A DNA stretch of 11,874 nucleotides, taken from assembly GCA_039182715.1 (NCBI GenBank), contig JBCDBY010000123.1:1-11874 (forward strand), given 5' to 3'. The position numbers were made by a program, and so were the translations under genes. Of the stretch, positions 1-8,528 are shown piece after piece (the first letter of the stretch is position 1; each line of letters opens with the position of its first letter). A model generated the notes under the pieces. That model did not search any database and was not told the origin of the DNA. It saw nothing but the letters and a program-made list of their open reading frames with translations. This DNA comes from JBCDBY01 sp039182715 (lineage in GTDB: Bacteria > Planctomycetota > PLA2).

Positions 1-23
1 CCCCCGGCCCCTAGCCTCTCCCG

Positions 24-485
24 CTACCCCTCACGCTCCCGAAATCGCATCGGCGGCCTCCCCTCCTCCCTCTCCGGACTCCACTCCGCGAACCAGTCCA
101 GCCAGTAGACCTTGCCGGCTTCGACTTCGAGCTCGACATCGACCTCGCGATGGAGGGTCTCCTCCCAGTACATGACGGACGGGCTTCGGTAGCGCGCGAT
201 CCAGGGCATGGTGAAGCGCTGCACGCGCAGGGTCAGCGTGTGCTTGCCGGGCGGGACCTCGACGCGATGGGCGGCGTGCGGCAGACGTTCGCCGTTGAAC
301 GCGACGAGGATCGCGTCCCACGACACGGCGCCCGGTTCCGTGTCGGCCACACGGGTGCTGTCGCCCTCGATGATGAGTTTTGCCGACGCTTTCGAGTCAC
401 CGTCGTGCAGCTTCACCGTTCCCTGACACGCCAGTCCACAAAACGGTACACAGACAATCGCAAGCAGGCGGGCCGCTCGAGGCAT
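24..485 (-). CDS. Small putative lipoprotein with PEGA-like domain
   Basis: This encodes 153 residues, starting MPRAARLLAIVCVPFCGLAC. It has a basic n-region, a hydrophobic core and a lipobox (GLAC), so Cys20 would be the lipidated residue of the mature protein. The rest is rich in predicted beta strands. It includes VEVPPGKHTLTLRV near residues 75-88, which resembles the pG.H.l.v core of PEGA domains, surface beta modules seen in many bacterial envelope proteins. The tail is rich in Trp, Glu and Arg. The start at 485 is chosen because it gives a proper lipoprotein signal, whereas the long upstream extension is arginine/serine-rich shadow sequence antisense to the neighbouring gene. There is no Shine-Dalgarno sequence. 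A TATTCT box lies 7 nt upstream, suggesting leaderless translation. It is divergent from the lipoprotein gene at 505. Surface location is well supported; the PEGA assignment is tentative and the function unknown. Confidence 0.75.
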   Translation of the reverse strand: MPRAARLLAIVCVPFCGLACQGTVKLHDGDSKASAKLIIEGDSTRVADTEPGAVSWDAILVAFNGERLPHAAHRVEVPPGKHTLTLRVQRFTMPWIARYRSPSVMYWEETLHREVDVELEVEAGKVYWLDWFAEWSPEREEGRPPMRFREREG

Positions 486-491
486 GCTCGC

Positions 492-497
492 TAGAAT
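492..497 (+). promoter_or_regulatory. Putative -10 box (TAGAAT) for rightward lipoprotein gene
   Basis: TAGAAT ends 7 nt before the ATG at 505, again placing the expected transcription start at the start codon. There is no Shine-Dalgarno sequence. It lies on the opposite strand of the same few bases that form the leftward gene's -10 box, so the two promoters are likely mutually exclusive. Confidence 0.5.
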
Positions 498-498
498 A
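493..498 (-). promoter_or_regulatory. Putative -10 box (TATTCT) for leftward lipoprotein gene
   Basis: TATTCT on the minus strand fits TAnnnT and ends 7 nt before the ATG at 485. Transcription would therefore begin at or next to the start codon, giving a leaderless mRNA. No ribosome binding site and no convincing -35 element is visible. It overlaps the -10 box of the divergent gene by five bases. Confidence 0.5.
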
Positions 499-504
499 GC
501 GCGC

Positions 505-2145
505 ATGCGATTCGCGTGGCTCGGTGCGATCTTCTTGGCGGCGTGTGGCGGGGGCGGCGGCGCGCCCGCGGCCGTCCCGTTCACGGTCGCGGTGCAGTCG
601 CAGCCCTCCGATGCGCTGGCCGGCGAGACGCTCGCACCGTTCCGGGTGCGCGCCGAGGAAGCGAACGGCCGCACCGTCACCCTCTCGCTCGCCGAGCGAG
701 GCACGCTGCCGGCGGGACGCGTCGACGGGCTGACCGGCACGCTGCGTCGCGTCGTGCGCGACGGCTTCGCAACCTTCGACGACATCCGTCTGACGGGCGC
801 CGCCGAGGGGTATCGCTTCCGCATCGCCGGCGGAGGCAGCGAGGTGGTCACCGATGCGTTCACCATTCGCGCCTCCGACGCATTCCGGCTGGCGTTCTTC
901 ACGTCGCCGGGCGACACGCCCGCCGGGAGCGCGATGGATCCGTTTCTCGTGGCGTACGTGGATCGGTTCGACAACCTCGTCGAGGGCGCCACGGCCACGG
1001 TCACCGTCGACGTGAGCGGGTTCGATGCGTTCGGTCGCGAATTGCTGCTGCACGCCAATGCCGACACGCTGTTCGAGCTGGTCGATACGCGCGGTCCGTT
1101 CACGACGCCGCCCGAAGCGGACCTCCCGCCCGGCCGCGTCGAGGCGCTCGCGTTCGACGAGGACGACACCCAACTCGCCTGGGGCACGACCGAAGACCGC
1201 ACCCTGTTCAGCTACGACCCCGTCCTCGGGGGCGGCGTCGTCGTGCGCGGCACGCTGACGCGTCGCTATAAAGGCCTCTACTTCGCCGACGGCGTGCTTT
1301 GGGGCCTCCCCCACAGCGGCGCGGCGGAACACGCCATCGACATCGCCACCGCCGACGACACGAGCGGCGGCAGCTTCCCGATCGACTTGCCGGGCACGTC
1401 GATTCTCGGATTCCGAGGCGCGGCCGTCGATCCGGTGACCGGCGACCTCTTCGTCGCTGCCGACACCGGGGGAGCGACGCCGCTGCTCCTGGAGGTCGAC
1501 CTCGACAACAACGCGCGCTCGCGCGGGACCCTCGCGGAGGGCTGCGCCAGCCTCGCGACGGTGCTCGACAACGAGCGCGTGACGCTCTACGCCGCGTCGC
1601 CGGGGCCCGATCCGGCGCTGCATACCGTCGATCCGCTCACCGCGCGCATGACGCTCGTGCAGAGGCTCGGCGGCGACGACGAGGCGCAGGCGCTCACCTA
1701 CCTTTTCCCGGCGCCGATCGACATTCTCGACCTCCAGCTCGAGGCGGATCCCGTCGACGGCATCGCGCGGATCGGAGGCTGGCGCTGGAACCTGATGGTC
1801 GAGGGCGTTCGCCTCGTCGCGGACGCCGCCGGGCTCCAGCCCGGCTTCAGCAACCCGTTCGACATCACCGCGCCCGACACTTCGTTCACGGTCTCTTTCG
1901 CTCGGTCCGAGCAGACGATCACGTCGCGCAGCGGCAGCTTCGAGCTGGTCGCGAGCGCCGCGGCGCCCCACGCGCTCACGGTGCTCGTCGACGACGTCGC
2001 GCGCACCATCCCGCCCGGCACCACGCGCCTCACCGTCCCCTTCACGCTCGGCGCGGCGGAAAACGAACGCACGTTCCGCATCACCGGCGTTTCGTTGGGC
2101 GGTACCGGCGCGACCGCGCTGCACACCGTCCGCTTCATGCCCTGA
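505..2145 (+). CDS. Lipoprotein with Ig-like repeats and an inserted propeller-like domain
   Basis: The protein has 546 residues. It begins MRFAWLGAIFLAAC followed by a glycine tether, so Cys14 is the likely lipidated residue. This favours the start at 505 over an in-frame ATG at 484, which would put extra charged residues ahead of the signal and overlap the divergent gene. Residues 24-123 form one Ig-like module of the type P..t.aG..l.PF.V.a...G followed by G.atF.di.l...g..y.f.i. A second copy starts at residue 126, but its closing half (DGIARIGGWRWNLMVEGVRL, about 418-437, through PFDIT at 451-455) is some 200 residues later. Between them, about 190-405, is a propeller-like stretch with repeated ALAFDEDDTQLAWG, GAAVDPVTGDLFVAAD and LHTVDPLTARMTLV motifs. 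The last 90 residues are another beta domain. It is an exported surface protein, possibly binding; the ligand is unknown. No catalytic motif is seen. Confidence 0.8.
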   Translation: MRFAWLGAIFLAACGGGGGAPAAVPFTVAVQSQPSDALAGETLAPFRVRAEEANGRTVTLSLAERGTLPAGRVDGLTGTLRRVVRDGFATFDDIRLTGAAEGYRFRIAGGGSEVVTDAFTIRASDAFRLAFFTSPGDTPAGSAMDPFLVAYVDRFDNLVEGATATVTVDVSGFDAFGRELLLHANADTLFELVDTRGPFTTPPEADLPPGRVEALAFDEDDTQLAWGTTEDRTLFSYDPVLGGGVVVRGTLTRRYKGLYFADGVLWGLPHSGAAEHAIDIATADDTSGGSFPIDLPGTSILGFRGAAVDPVTGDLFVAADTGGATPLLLEVDLDNNARSRGTLAEGCASLATVLDNERVTLYAASPGPDPALHTVDPLTARMTLVQRLGGDDEAQALTYLFPAPIDILDLQLEADPVDGIARIGGWRWNLMVEGVRLVADAAGLQPGFSNPFDITAPDTSFTVSFARSEQTITSRSGSFELVASAAAPHALTVLVDDVARTIPPGTTRLTVPFTLGAAENERTFRITGVSLGGTGATALHTVRFMP

Positions 2146-2153
2146 GGATGGGG

Positions 2154-2159
2154 TACGGT
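2154..2159 (+). promoter_or_regulatory. Putative -10 box (TACGGT) before VOC gene
   Basis: TACGGT fits TAnnnT and ends 6 nt before the ATG at 2166, the same geometry as at 485, 505 and 7369. It lies in the 20-nt gap after the preceding stop codon. It could give the downstream three-gene operon its own leaderless promoter. GGTGG just before the ATG is only a poor ribosome binding site. Confidence 0.4.
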
Positions 2160-2165
2160 GGCGGC

Positions 2166-2585
2166 ATGGCCGCCCGGATCCGCTTCCTCCACCGCCTCTG
2201 CCACGACCTCGACGCCATCCGCGCCTTCTACGGCGAGGGCATGGGATTCGAGGAGCTGAGCTACCGCAACGACGAGGAGCACGGCTGGGTCGTCTTCGCG
2301 TCGGACGGCCTGCAGTTCATGTTCCACCGCTGGCCCGAGCCGCTGCCGCCGGTCGCCGGCTTCGCCTGGCAGCCGGGCGACGGCGAAGGCACCGAACCGC
2401 GCACCTCGATCGGCGTGCACGTGCCCGAGGAGGACTGGTCCGCCACCGTCGAGCGCCTGCGCGCGCTGGACGCGGACGCACTGACGCCTGAGCCCACCTT
2501 CCGGCAGGAGGCGTATTGGGGCTGGACGCTGCGCGACCCCGCCGGCGAGACGGTCGAGATCTGGTACGAGCCTGCCGCGGGATAG
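2166..2585 (+). CDS. VOC-fold (glyoxalase/bleomycin-resistance-like) protein
   Basis: This encodes 139 residues, a typical length for a single-module vicinal oxygen chelate protein. The N-terminal beta strand IRFLHRLCHDLDAIRAFY is followed by GMGFEEL, matching the usual strand, then helix ending in FY...LGF. The C-terminal half closes with YWGWTLRDPAGETVEIW, the classic f.DPdGn..El. Candidate metal ligands are His9 or His13 in the first strand, His85 in GVHV and Glu131 in VEIW. VOC proteins usually dimerise and either hold a divalent metal for isomerase, dioxygenase or fosfomycin-type chemistry, or simply bind a toxic ligand. Substrate cannot be inferred here. An in-frame ATG at 2148 would add six residues (MGYGGG); 2166 is preferred because a TAnnnT box precedes it at the leaderless spacing. 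It heads a tight operon, with the kinase starting 2 nt after its stop. Confidence 0.85.
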   Translation: MAARIRFLHRLCHDLDAIRAFYGEGMGFEELSYRNDEEHGWVVFASDGLQFMFHRWPEPLPPVAGFAWQPGDGEGTEPRTSIGVHVPEEDWSATVERLRALDADALTPEPTFRQEAYWGWTLRDPAGETVEIWYEPAAG

Positions 2586-2587
2586 GC

Positions 2588-3124
2588 ATGCAGCGCGTCA
2601 TGGTCGTGGGTTGCGGGGGCGCCGGCAAATCGACGCTCGCGAAGCGGATCGCTGCCTGCACGGGGCTGCCGATCATCCATCTCGACACGCACTTCTGGAG
2701 CCCGGGGTGGGTGGAGACGCCGCCCGAGGAGTGGGCGAAACGCGTCGCCGCACTGGCCGCGCGCGACCGTTGGGTGATCGACGGCAACTACAGCTCCTCG
2801 ATCGACCTGCGGTTCGCGCGGGCGGACACCGTCGTCTTCCTCGACTTCCCGCGCTGGCGCTGTCTCGCACGCGTGGTCAAGCGCCTCTGGCAGTACCACG
2901 GCCGCACGCGCTCCGACATGCGCGAAGGCTGCCCGGAGCGGCTCACGATGCAGTTCCTGCGCTACGTCTGGCACTATCGCGCCACGCGACGCGCGCGCAT
3001 GCTCGGCTGGCTGAACGAATTCGGGCGCCAGGGCGCAACGCACGTCCTCTCCTCGCCCCGCGACGTTTCCGCGTTCGTGTCCGAACTGGAGGCGAGATTC
3101 GTTTCCAGAGAGGACCGATGCTGA
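2588..3124 (+). CDS. P-loop kinase-like protein (FlaR / adenylate-kinase-like family)
   Basis: This encodes 178 residues. A Walker A motif, GCGGAGKST, lies at residues 8-16 directly after the first strand (MQRVMVVG). LDTHFWSPGW at 32-41 and WVIDGNY at 62-68 are hallmark motifs of the group often annotated as 'DNA topology modulation protein FlaR' or AAA-type adenylate-kinase-related. VVFLDFPRW at 82-90 is the Walker B-like strand. An Arg-rich region around 93-137 probably forms the lid. The family has the fold of small-molecule phosphotransferases, but its true substrate is poorly established, so 'kinase-like' is as far as the sequence goes. The start is 2 nt after the VOC stop codon with no strong ribosome binding site, implying coupled translation. 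A second ATG lies at 2600, but it would place the P-loop almost at the N-terminus. The 3' end overlaps the next gene. Confidence 0.85.
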   Translation: MQRVMVVGCGGAGKSTLAKRIAACTGLPIIHLDTHFWSPGWVETPPEEWAKRVAALAARDRWVIDGNYSSSIDLRFARADTVVFLDFPRWRCLARVVKRLWQYHGRTRSDMREGCPERLTMQFLRYVWHYRATRRARMLGWLNEFGRQGATHVLSSPRDVSAFVSELEARFVSREDRC

Positions 3125-3909
3125 TGGAAGTCGCGTACTACGTCGTTCTCGCGCTGGCGAGCATCGTCGCGTACGCGCTCGGACTCTGGGTCGGCCGCCG
3201 CGGCAAGCGCGCGGCGATCGTCGGCTACGTGTTGCTGCTGACCCTGTTGCTGGGCAAGGCGTGGCTCAACCACAACCCCGCCACGGAGTTCGCGCTCTTC
3301 CCCTGGCCGGACTACGCCTTCTTCCAGAGCTACGCGGTCTTTCCGCTGGCGCTCGCCTGCCTCGGCCTCGCGACGGGGCTGCTGCAGCCGGGCCCCAACC
3401 GCCGTGCGGTCGTCGTCCTCGCCGGCTTCGTGTTTCTCGTGTCGCTGTGGACGGAGCGCTGGGTCGTCCTCGATCCGGACACCAGTTCCAAGAGCGAGGC
3501 GATGCACGACCACCACTGCCTGCAGACGACGACCTATTCCTGCGGGCCCGCGGCAAGCGTCAGCGTGCTCTCCGTCGTCGGCCACCGCTCGACCGAGGGC
3601 GAGATGATGGGTCTTTGCGCGACCCCGGCGTACGGCGGCACGAGCATGTTCCGCATCTACCGCGGGCTGCGGCTGCGCCTGCCCGAAGACTACGACGTGC
3701 GCATCGTCGACGGCGATCCGGAGGCGCTGTGGGAGCGAGGCGATCCTGCCGTCATCAGCGTCCGCAAGATTCACGTCGTCGCGGTGCGCTTCGAAGGGGA
3801 CAAGGCGGTGGTGCTCGATCCCGCCTCCCCGTCGCCGCAGCATCTGGATCGGGCGGCGTTCGAGGAGCGGTTTGGGGGGCCCGCGGTGGTGGTTTCGCGG
3901 CGGAGGTAG
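3118..3909 (+). CDS. Membrane-anchored C39-like cysteine peptidase
   Basis: The protein has 263 residues. The N-terminal half is membrane: likely helices near residues 5-24, 31-50, 68-90 and 96-116, separated by short basic or polar loops. The C-terminal half is a C39-type papain-fold domain. Q136 and C142 in CLQTTTYSCGPAAS have the exact Q-x5-C spacing of the family, H219 sits in KIHVVAV and D234 in VVLDPA, so the catalytic set looks complete. C39 peptidases usually cut double-glycine leaders of bacteriocins or peptides and are fused to ABC transporters. Here there is no ABC domain, so this is one of the C39-like proteins of unknown substrate. The ATG at 3118 has GAGAGG 4 nt upstream and overlaps the kinase gene by 7 nt; the ATG at 3124 is the alternative. 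It is last in its operon. Confidence 0.82.
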   Translation: MLMEVAYYVVLALASIVAYALGLWVGRRGKRAAIVGYVLLLTLLLGKAWLNHNPATEFALFPWPDYAFFQSYAVFPLALACLGLATGLLQPGPNRRAVVVLAGFVFLVSLWTERWVVLDPDTSSKSEAMHDHHCLQTTTYSCGPAASVSVLSVVGHRSTEGEMMGLCATPAYGGTSMFRIYRGLRLRLPEDYDVRIVDGDPEALWERGDPAVISVRKIHVVAVRFEGDKAVVLDPASPSPQHLDRAAFEERFGGPAVVVSRRR

Positions 3910-3927
3910 GGAAGGGGGGAGAGGAGA

Positions 3928-4030
3928 GGGAGGCGCGGGGAGATGGCGCGCGGGGGCGCGGAGGTACCGCGGGGGCGCGGGAGATCGGGAGGCGCGGGGA
4001 ATGGCGCGCGGAAGCGCGGAGGCGCCGCGG
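3928..4030. repeat. Near-perfect direct repeat, two units of 44-45 bp
   Basis: Unit 1 is 3928-3972 and unit 2 is 3987-4030, offset 59 nt, separated by 14 nt. Both read GGGAGGCGCGGGGA, then ATGGCGCGCGG, then GCGCGGAGG, then CCGCGG. They differ by one base missing in unit 2, GG to AA in the middle and TA to CG near the end. This is too long and too similar to be simple GC bias. Confidence 0.8.
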
Positions 4031-4146
4031 AGACGCGGAGACCCGGCCTTCGCTCCCCTCCAATCCAATGCGTTGGACCCGGACCACAGCTTGAACTGAA
4101 TGAGAGGGGCCATGGGTGGCCCGGAGACCACTCCGCGCTTCCGCGC
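4006..4146. repeat. 16-bp perfect inverted repeat enclosing two hairpins
   Basis: GCGCGGAAGCGCGGAG at 4006-4021 is the exact reverse complement of 4131-4146. Between the arms are two small hairpins: TCCAA-TGCG-TTGGA at 4064-4077 and GGGCCA-TGGG-TGGCCC at 4107-4122. The left arm lies inside the second unit of the direct repeat. As RNA the whole could fold as a branched structure. Alternatively it is a degenerate, non-coding REP- or MITE-like element. Confidence 0.65.
4107..4122. terminator. GC-rich hairpin in convergent gap (possible terminator)
   Basis: A perfect 6-bp stem GGGCCA/TGGCCC surrounds the loop TGGG. It lies between two convergent operons and could serve either strand. There is no U-tract, so intrinsic termination is uncertain. 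Confidence 0.35.
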
Positions 4147-4190
4147 AGCCTCCGTGTTTCCGCGCGACATCGAGCCGCATCGCCATCGCG

Positions 4191-4694
4191 CTAGCGTTTG
4201 CGGCGGATGGCCAAGGAGCCGAGCTCGATCCGGTACTCCTCCTGCGATCGAATCTCCGTGATGGGCTGTTCCGGATCGATGGCGTATGTGGTTTCGACGT
4301 AGTCCGGGTGTTCGATCACGACGCGTCGGGGTAGCCGGCTCGCCTCCCACGTCGAGATCGAGCCGCCCCAGAACCACACCGTGTGGGTTCGCGACGCGGG
4401 GACGACGACCTTTCCGTCCGCATCCGTGACGGCGAGCGATCCGCGCCCGATCGATGGTCCGTCGTCCCCGGCGGCCTGGGCATCCCGGACGATCTCCCTT
4501 TTCCACGCATCGTTCGGCCGTGCCGGAAACGGCATGACGAACACCTCGGCGTTCGGCACCGGCCGGCCCGTCTCCGCGTCCACCACCCGTGCCCCGACGT
4601 GCATCCGATGGGCTCCGTGTCCGTGCACGGTACACAGATTGAATCCCACGAAGAGCAGCAGGAACAGCGCGATTCCGCCGACGATGCGCAGCAG
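4191..4694 (-). CDS. Membrane-anchored carboxypeptidase-regulatory-like protein, non-ATG start
   Basis: About 167 residues: a hydrophobic N-terminal helix (residues 2-20) is followed by a compact beta domain. VVDAETGRPVPNAEVFV at about 37-53 and TDADGKVVVPA at about 90-100 are the signature of the carboxypeptidase regulatory-like / transthyretin-like sandwich, normally an extracytoplasmic binding or structural module. The anchor puts it outside the cytoplasmic membrane. The start is a problem. The reading frame has no ATG, GTG or TTG near its beginning. The first usable codon is CTG at 4694, 10 nt after a GGAGG inside the end of the aconitase gene. A GTG at 4649 would destroy the anchor. A CTG start is therefore proposed; a sequencing error is the alternative. 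It overlaps the aconitase stop region in no codon but follows at once, so it is likely translationally coupled. Function is unknown. Confidence 0.7.
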   Translation of the reverse strand: MLRIVGGIALFLLLFVGFNLCTVHGHGAHRMHVGARVVDAETGRPVPNAEVFVMPFPARPNDAWKREIVRDAQAAGDDGPSIGRGSLAVTDADGKVVVPASRTHTVWFWGGSISTWEASRLPRRVVIEHPDYVETTYAIDPEQPITEIRSQEEYRIELGSLAIRRKR

Positions 4695-4699
4695 CGTGG

Positions 4700-7369
<2,670 letters not shown>

Positions 7370-7375
7370 AGGCCC

Positions 7376-7381
7376 ATCTTA
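7376..7381 (-). promoter_or_regulatory. acnA: Putative aconitase -10 box (TAAGAT)
   Basis: TAAGAT on the minus strand ends 6 nt before the ATG at 7369, so the transcript should start at or within a base of the start codon. An out-of-frame ATG at 7377 would then be excluded from the mRNA. No clear -35 hexamer is visible; the palindrome at 7385-7404 occupies that space. Confidence 0.5.
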
Positions 7382-7384
7382 AGT

Positions 7385-7404
7385 CGGGAACCCAAGGGTT
7401 ACCG
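7385..7404. promoter_or_regulatory. Operator-like palindrome upstream of acnA
   Basis: CGGGAACCC-AA-GGGTTACCG is a 20-bp inverted repeat with 9-bp arms and a single mismatched pair (G7388/A7401). The 2-nt centre is too short for a good RNA loop, so a dimeric DNA-binding regulator is more likely than a terminator. It starts 4 nt upstream of the TAAGAT box and covers the spacer and -35 region of the aconitase promoter. The cognate regulator is not in this window. Confidence 0.5.
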
Positions 7405-7450
7405 GGAGACGCACGCCCGTCGCCGCGCGGCCGCCCGACTCGGCATGTTT

Positions 7451-7484
7451 GACGCGGGACGTTCGACGTTCAGCGTCCCACGTC
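7451..7484 (-). terminator. Hairpin after the secretin-like operon
   Basis: GACG-C-GGGACG pairs with CGTCCC-A-CGTC around a 12-nt loop: 4 and 6 bp separated by one C/A mismatch, possibly extended by a T-G and a T-A pair. It starts 25 nt after the B2 stop codon, and a second small hairpin lies between. The repeated CGTT/ACGTC words in arms and loop recall degenerate intergenic repeats. No T-tract follows, so terminator activity is plausible but not shown. Confidence 0.4.
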
Positions 7485-7485
7485 C

Positions 7486-7500
7486 AACCGAATCACGGTT
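7486..7500 (-). terminator. Small hairpin 8 nt after B2 stop
   Basis: AACCG and CGGTT (5 bp) flank a 5-nt loop, reading AACCG-TGATT-CGGTT on the coding strand. It may act with the larger hairpin beyond it in ending the operon transcript or protecting its 3' end. Confidence 0.3.
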
Positions 7501-7508
7501 CCTCTCGG

Positions 7509-8528
7509 CTACCCCTGCGGCTTTCGCGTCACCTTGACCAGAAACAGGCAGGGCGTATCGCCCGCCAGACCGCCTCCGATGACGCAGGTCTTGCCGAGCG
7601 GGTACCACGCGGAGCTCTGCACCCGGGTCAGCTCCATGGTGGCCAGCTCGAGCGGGCCGTGCTCCGTGTCGACGCGCCGCATCGGCTGCGCCACGGACGT
7701 GCGCGACAGTTCCACGTCGAGTCGTGCGCCCTGCCCGCCGTCGTCCCACATCGCGATGACGTTCACGATCGTCCCGTGGAAGACACGGCTCGTGATCGGA
7801 TTGCCGATCGTCGCCTCCTGCGCGATGTTCACGTCGTAATCGGACAGGTAGGCGATATTCCGGCCGAAACTGTGCGCCATGGCCTTGCCGCTGGCTCCCT
7901 GGAGAAGGGCGCGTCCGAGTGACGTGCGGGCGCGCATGGCCGTCGCTTCCGGCTCCGTCAATTCCCGCGGCCGGTTGCCGAACAGAGCGTCGTCACCCGG
8001 CTCGACCGGGACCGCGAGAATCTCCACCTTGAGCTCACGGTCGACAAACCTGCGCACGCGGTCGAGGAACGCCTCGACCTTGCCCTGCACGCGCGGGATG
8101 GTGTGGATCATGAGGTGACCCGCCCTCACCTGGATGTCGGCGTTCTCGACGGTCTCCCACGACGCCGGTTCGATGGTCGTCCGGATCATGTCGATCAGCG
8201 AGTCGAGATCGATGCTCGAGAGGTCCTCGGGGAACTCCGCCTCTTCGGGCGGCTGGTAATTCGAAGGCAGCAGTTCGAACAGCCTCTCCCTGCGCTCGCG
8301 ACGCGGCCGGACCAGGTCCCGGACGTCGTAGGTCCGCCGCACGACGCGTACGTGGTCCTTCCCTTCGTCGTTGCCATCCGGCCGACGCCGGGCATCCGCC
8401 TGCGCCTCGAGATCCTCGGTCAGTTGGCGAATCCGCTCCCGCAGCCCCGGGCCGTCCTCGTCCTGCCCGGACACGGTGATCGCGCTCAGCATCGCGGCGA
8501 CCAGGAAGATGACGCCGAATCGAATCAC
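7509..8528 (-). CDS. Secretin-fold protein B2 (second cassette, distal gene)
   Basis: The protein has 339 residues. Its N-terminus, IRFGVIFLVAAMLSAITVSG, is a signal peptide, followed by a heptad-like helix LRERIRQLTEDLEAQA (29-44). YDVRDL at 67-72 and DSLIDMIRTTIEPASWE at 109-125 resemble the N-terminal alpha/beta domains of secretin-like proteins. Residues 207-339 resemble a minimal secretin core: YDVNIAQEATIGNP at 231-244, a glycine turn, RLDVELSRT at 269-277, and GKTCVIGGGL followed by FLVKVTRKP. It is far shorter than a channel-forming secretin. Cys315 and Cys327 match a Cys pair in B1 and could form a disulfide. The GTG start at 8528 overlaps the A2 stop as GTGA; an ATG at 8558 would place charged and Gly/Pro sequence before the signal. 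It is last in the operon. Assignment rests on recalled motif resemblance; function is unknown. Confidence 0.75.
   Translation of the reverse strand: MIRFGVIFLVAAMLSAITVSGQDEDGPGLRERIRQLTEDLEAQADARRRPDGNDEGKDHVRVVRRTYDVRDLVRPRRERRERLFELLPSNYQPPEEAEFPEDLSSIDLDSLIDMIRTTIEPASWETVENADIQVRAGHLMIHTIPRVQGKVEAFLDRVRRFVDRELKVEILAVPVEPGDDALFGNRPRELTEPEATAMRARTSLGRALLQGASGKAMAHSFGRNIAYLSDYDVNIAQEATIGNPITSRVFHGTIVNVIAMWDDGGQGARLDVELSRTSVAQPMRRVDTEHGPLELATMELTRVQSSAWYPLGKTCVIGGGLAGDTPCLFLVKVTRKPQG

Larger units (their letters stand above)
3910..4190. other. Convergent intergenic region rich in repeats
   Basis: No gene is supported in these 281 nt between the convergent stops at 3907-3909 and 4191-4193. 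The first 130 nt are strongly purine/G-rich on the plus strand. G-runs at 3909-3911, 3914-3919, 3928-3930 and 3937-3940 could form a quadruplex with one long loop. The region contains the direct repeat, long inverted repeat and hairpins listed separately. It probably ends transcription from both sides, but no T-tract typical of an intrinsic terminator follows the hairpins. Confidence 0.6.

Noticed and set aside
397..2124. 575-codon open frame on the minus strand under the large lipoprotein gene
   Set aside because: The composition is Arg/Glu/Gly/Ala-rich shadow sequence. The plus-strand frame has a lipoprotein signal and folded-domain motifs.
1299..2165. N-terminal extension of the VOC frame back to 1299
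   Set aside because: It is arginine-rich shadow of the lipoprotein gene; the conserved VOC fold begins at the ATG at 2166.
3928..4030. Possible CRISPR array
   Set aside because: Only two repeat units with a 14-nt spacer and no cas genes; the composition is low-complexity GC.
2974..4635. 553-codon minus-strand frame spanning the C39 gene and the convergent gap
   Set aside because: It runs antisense through clear C39 and membrane-helix coding sequence and through repeats, and has no domain or start signal.
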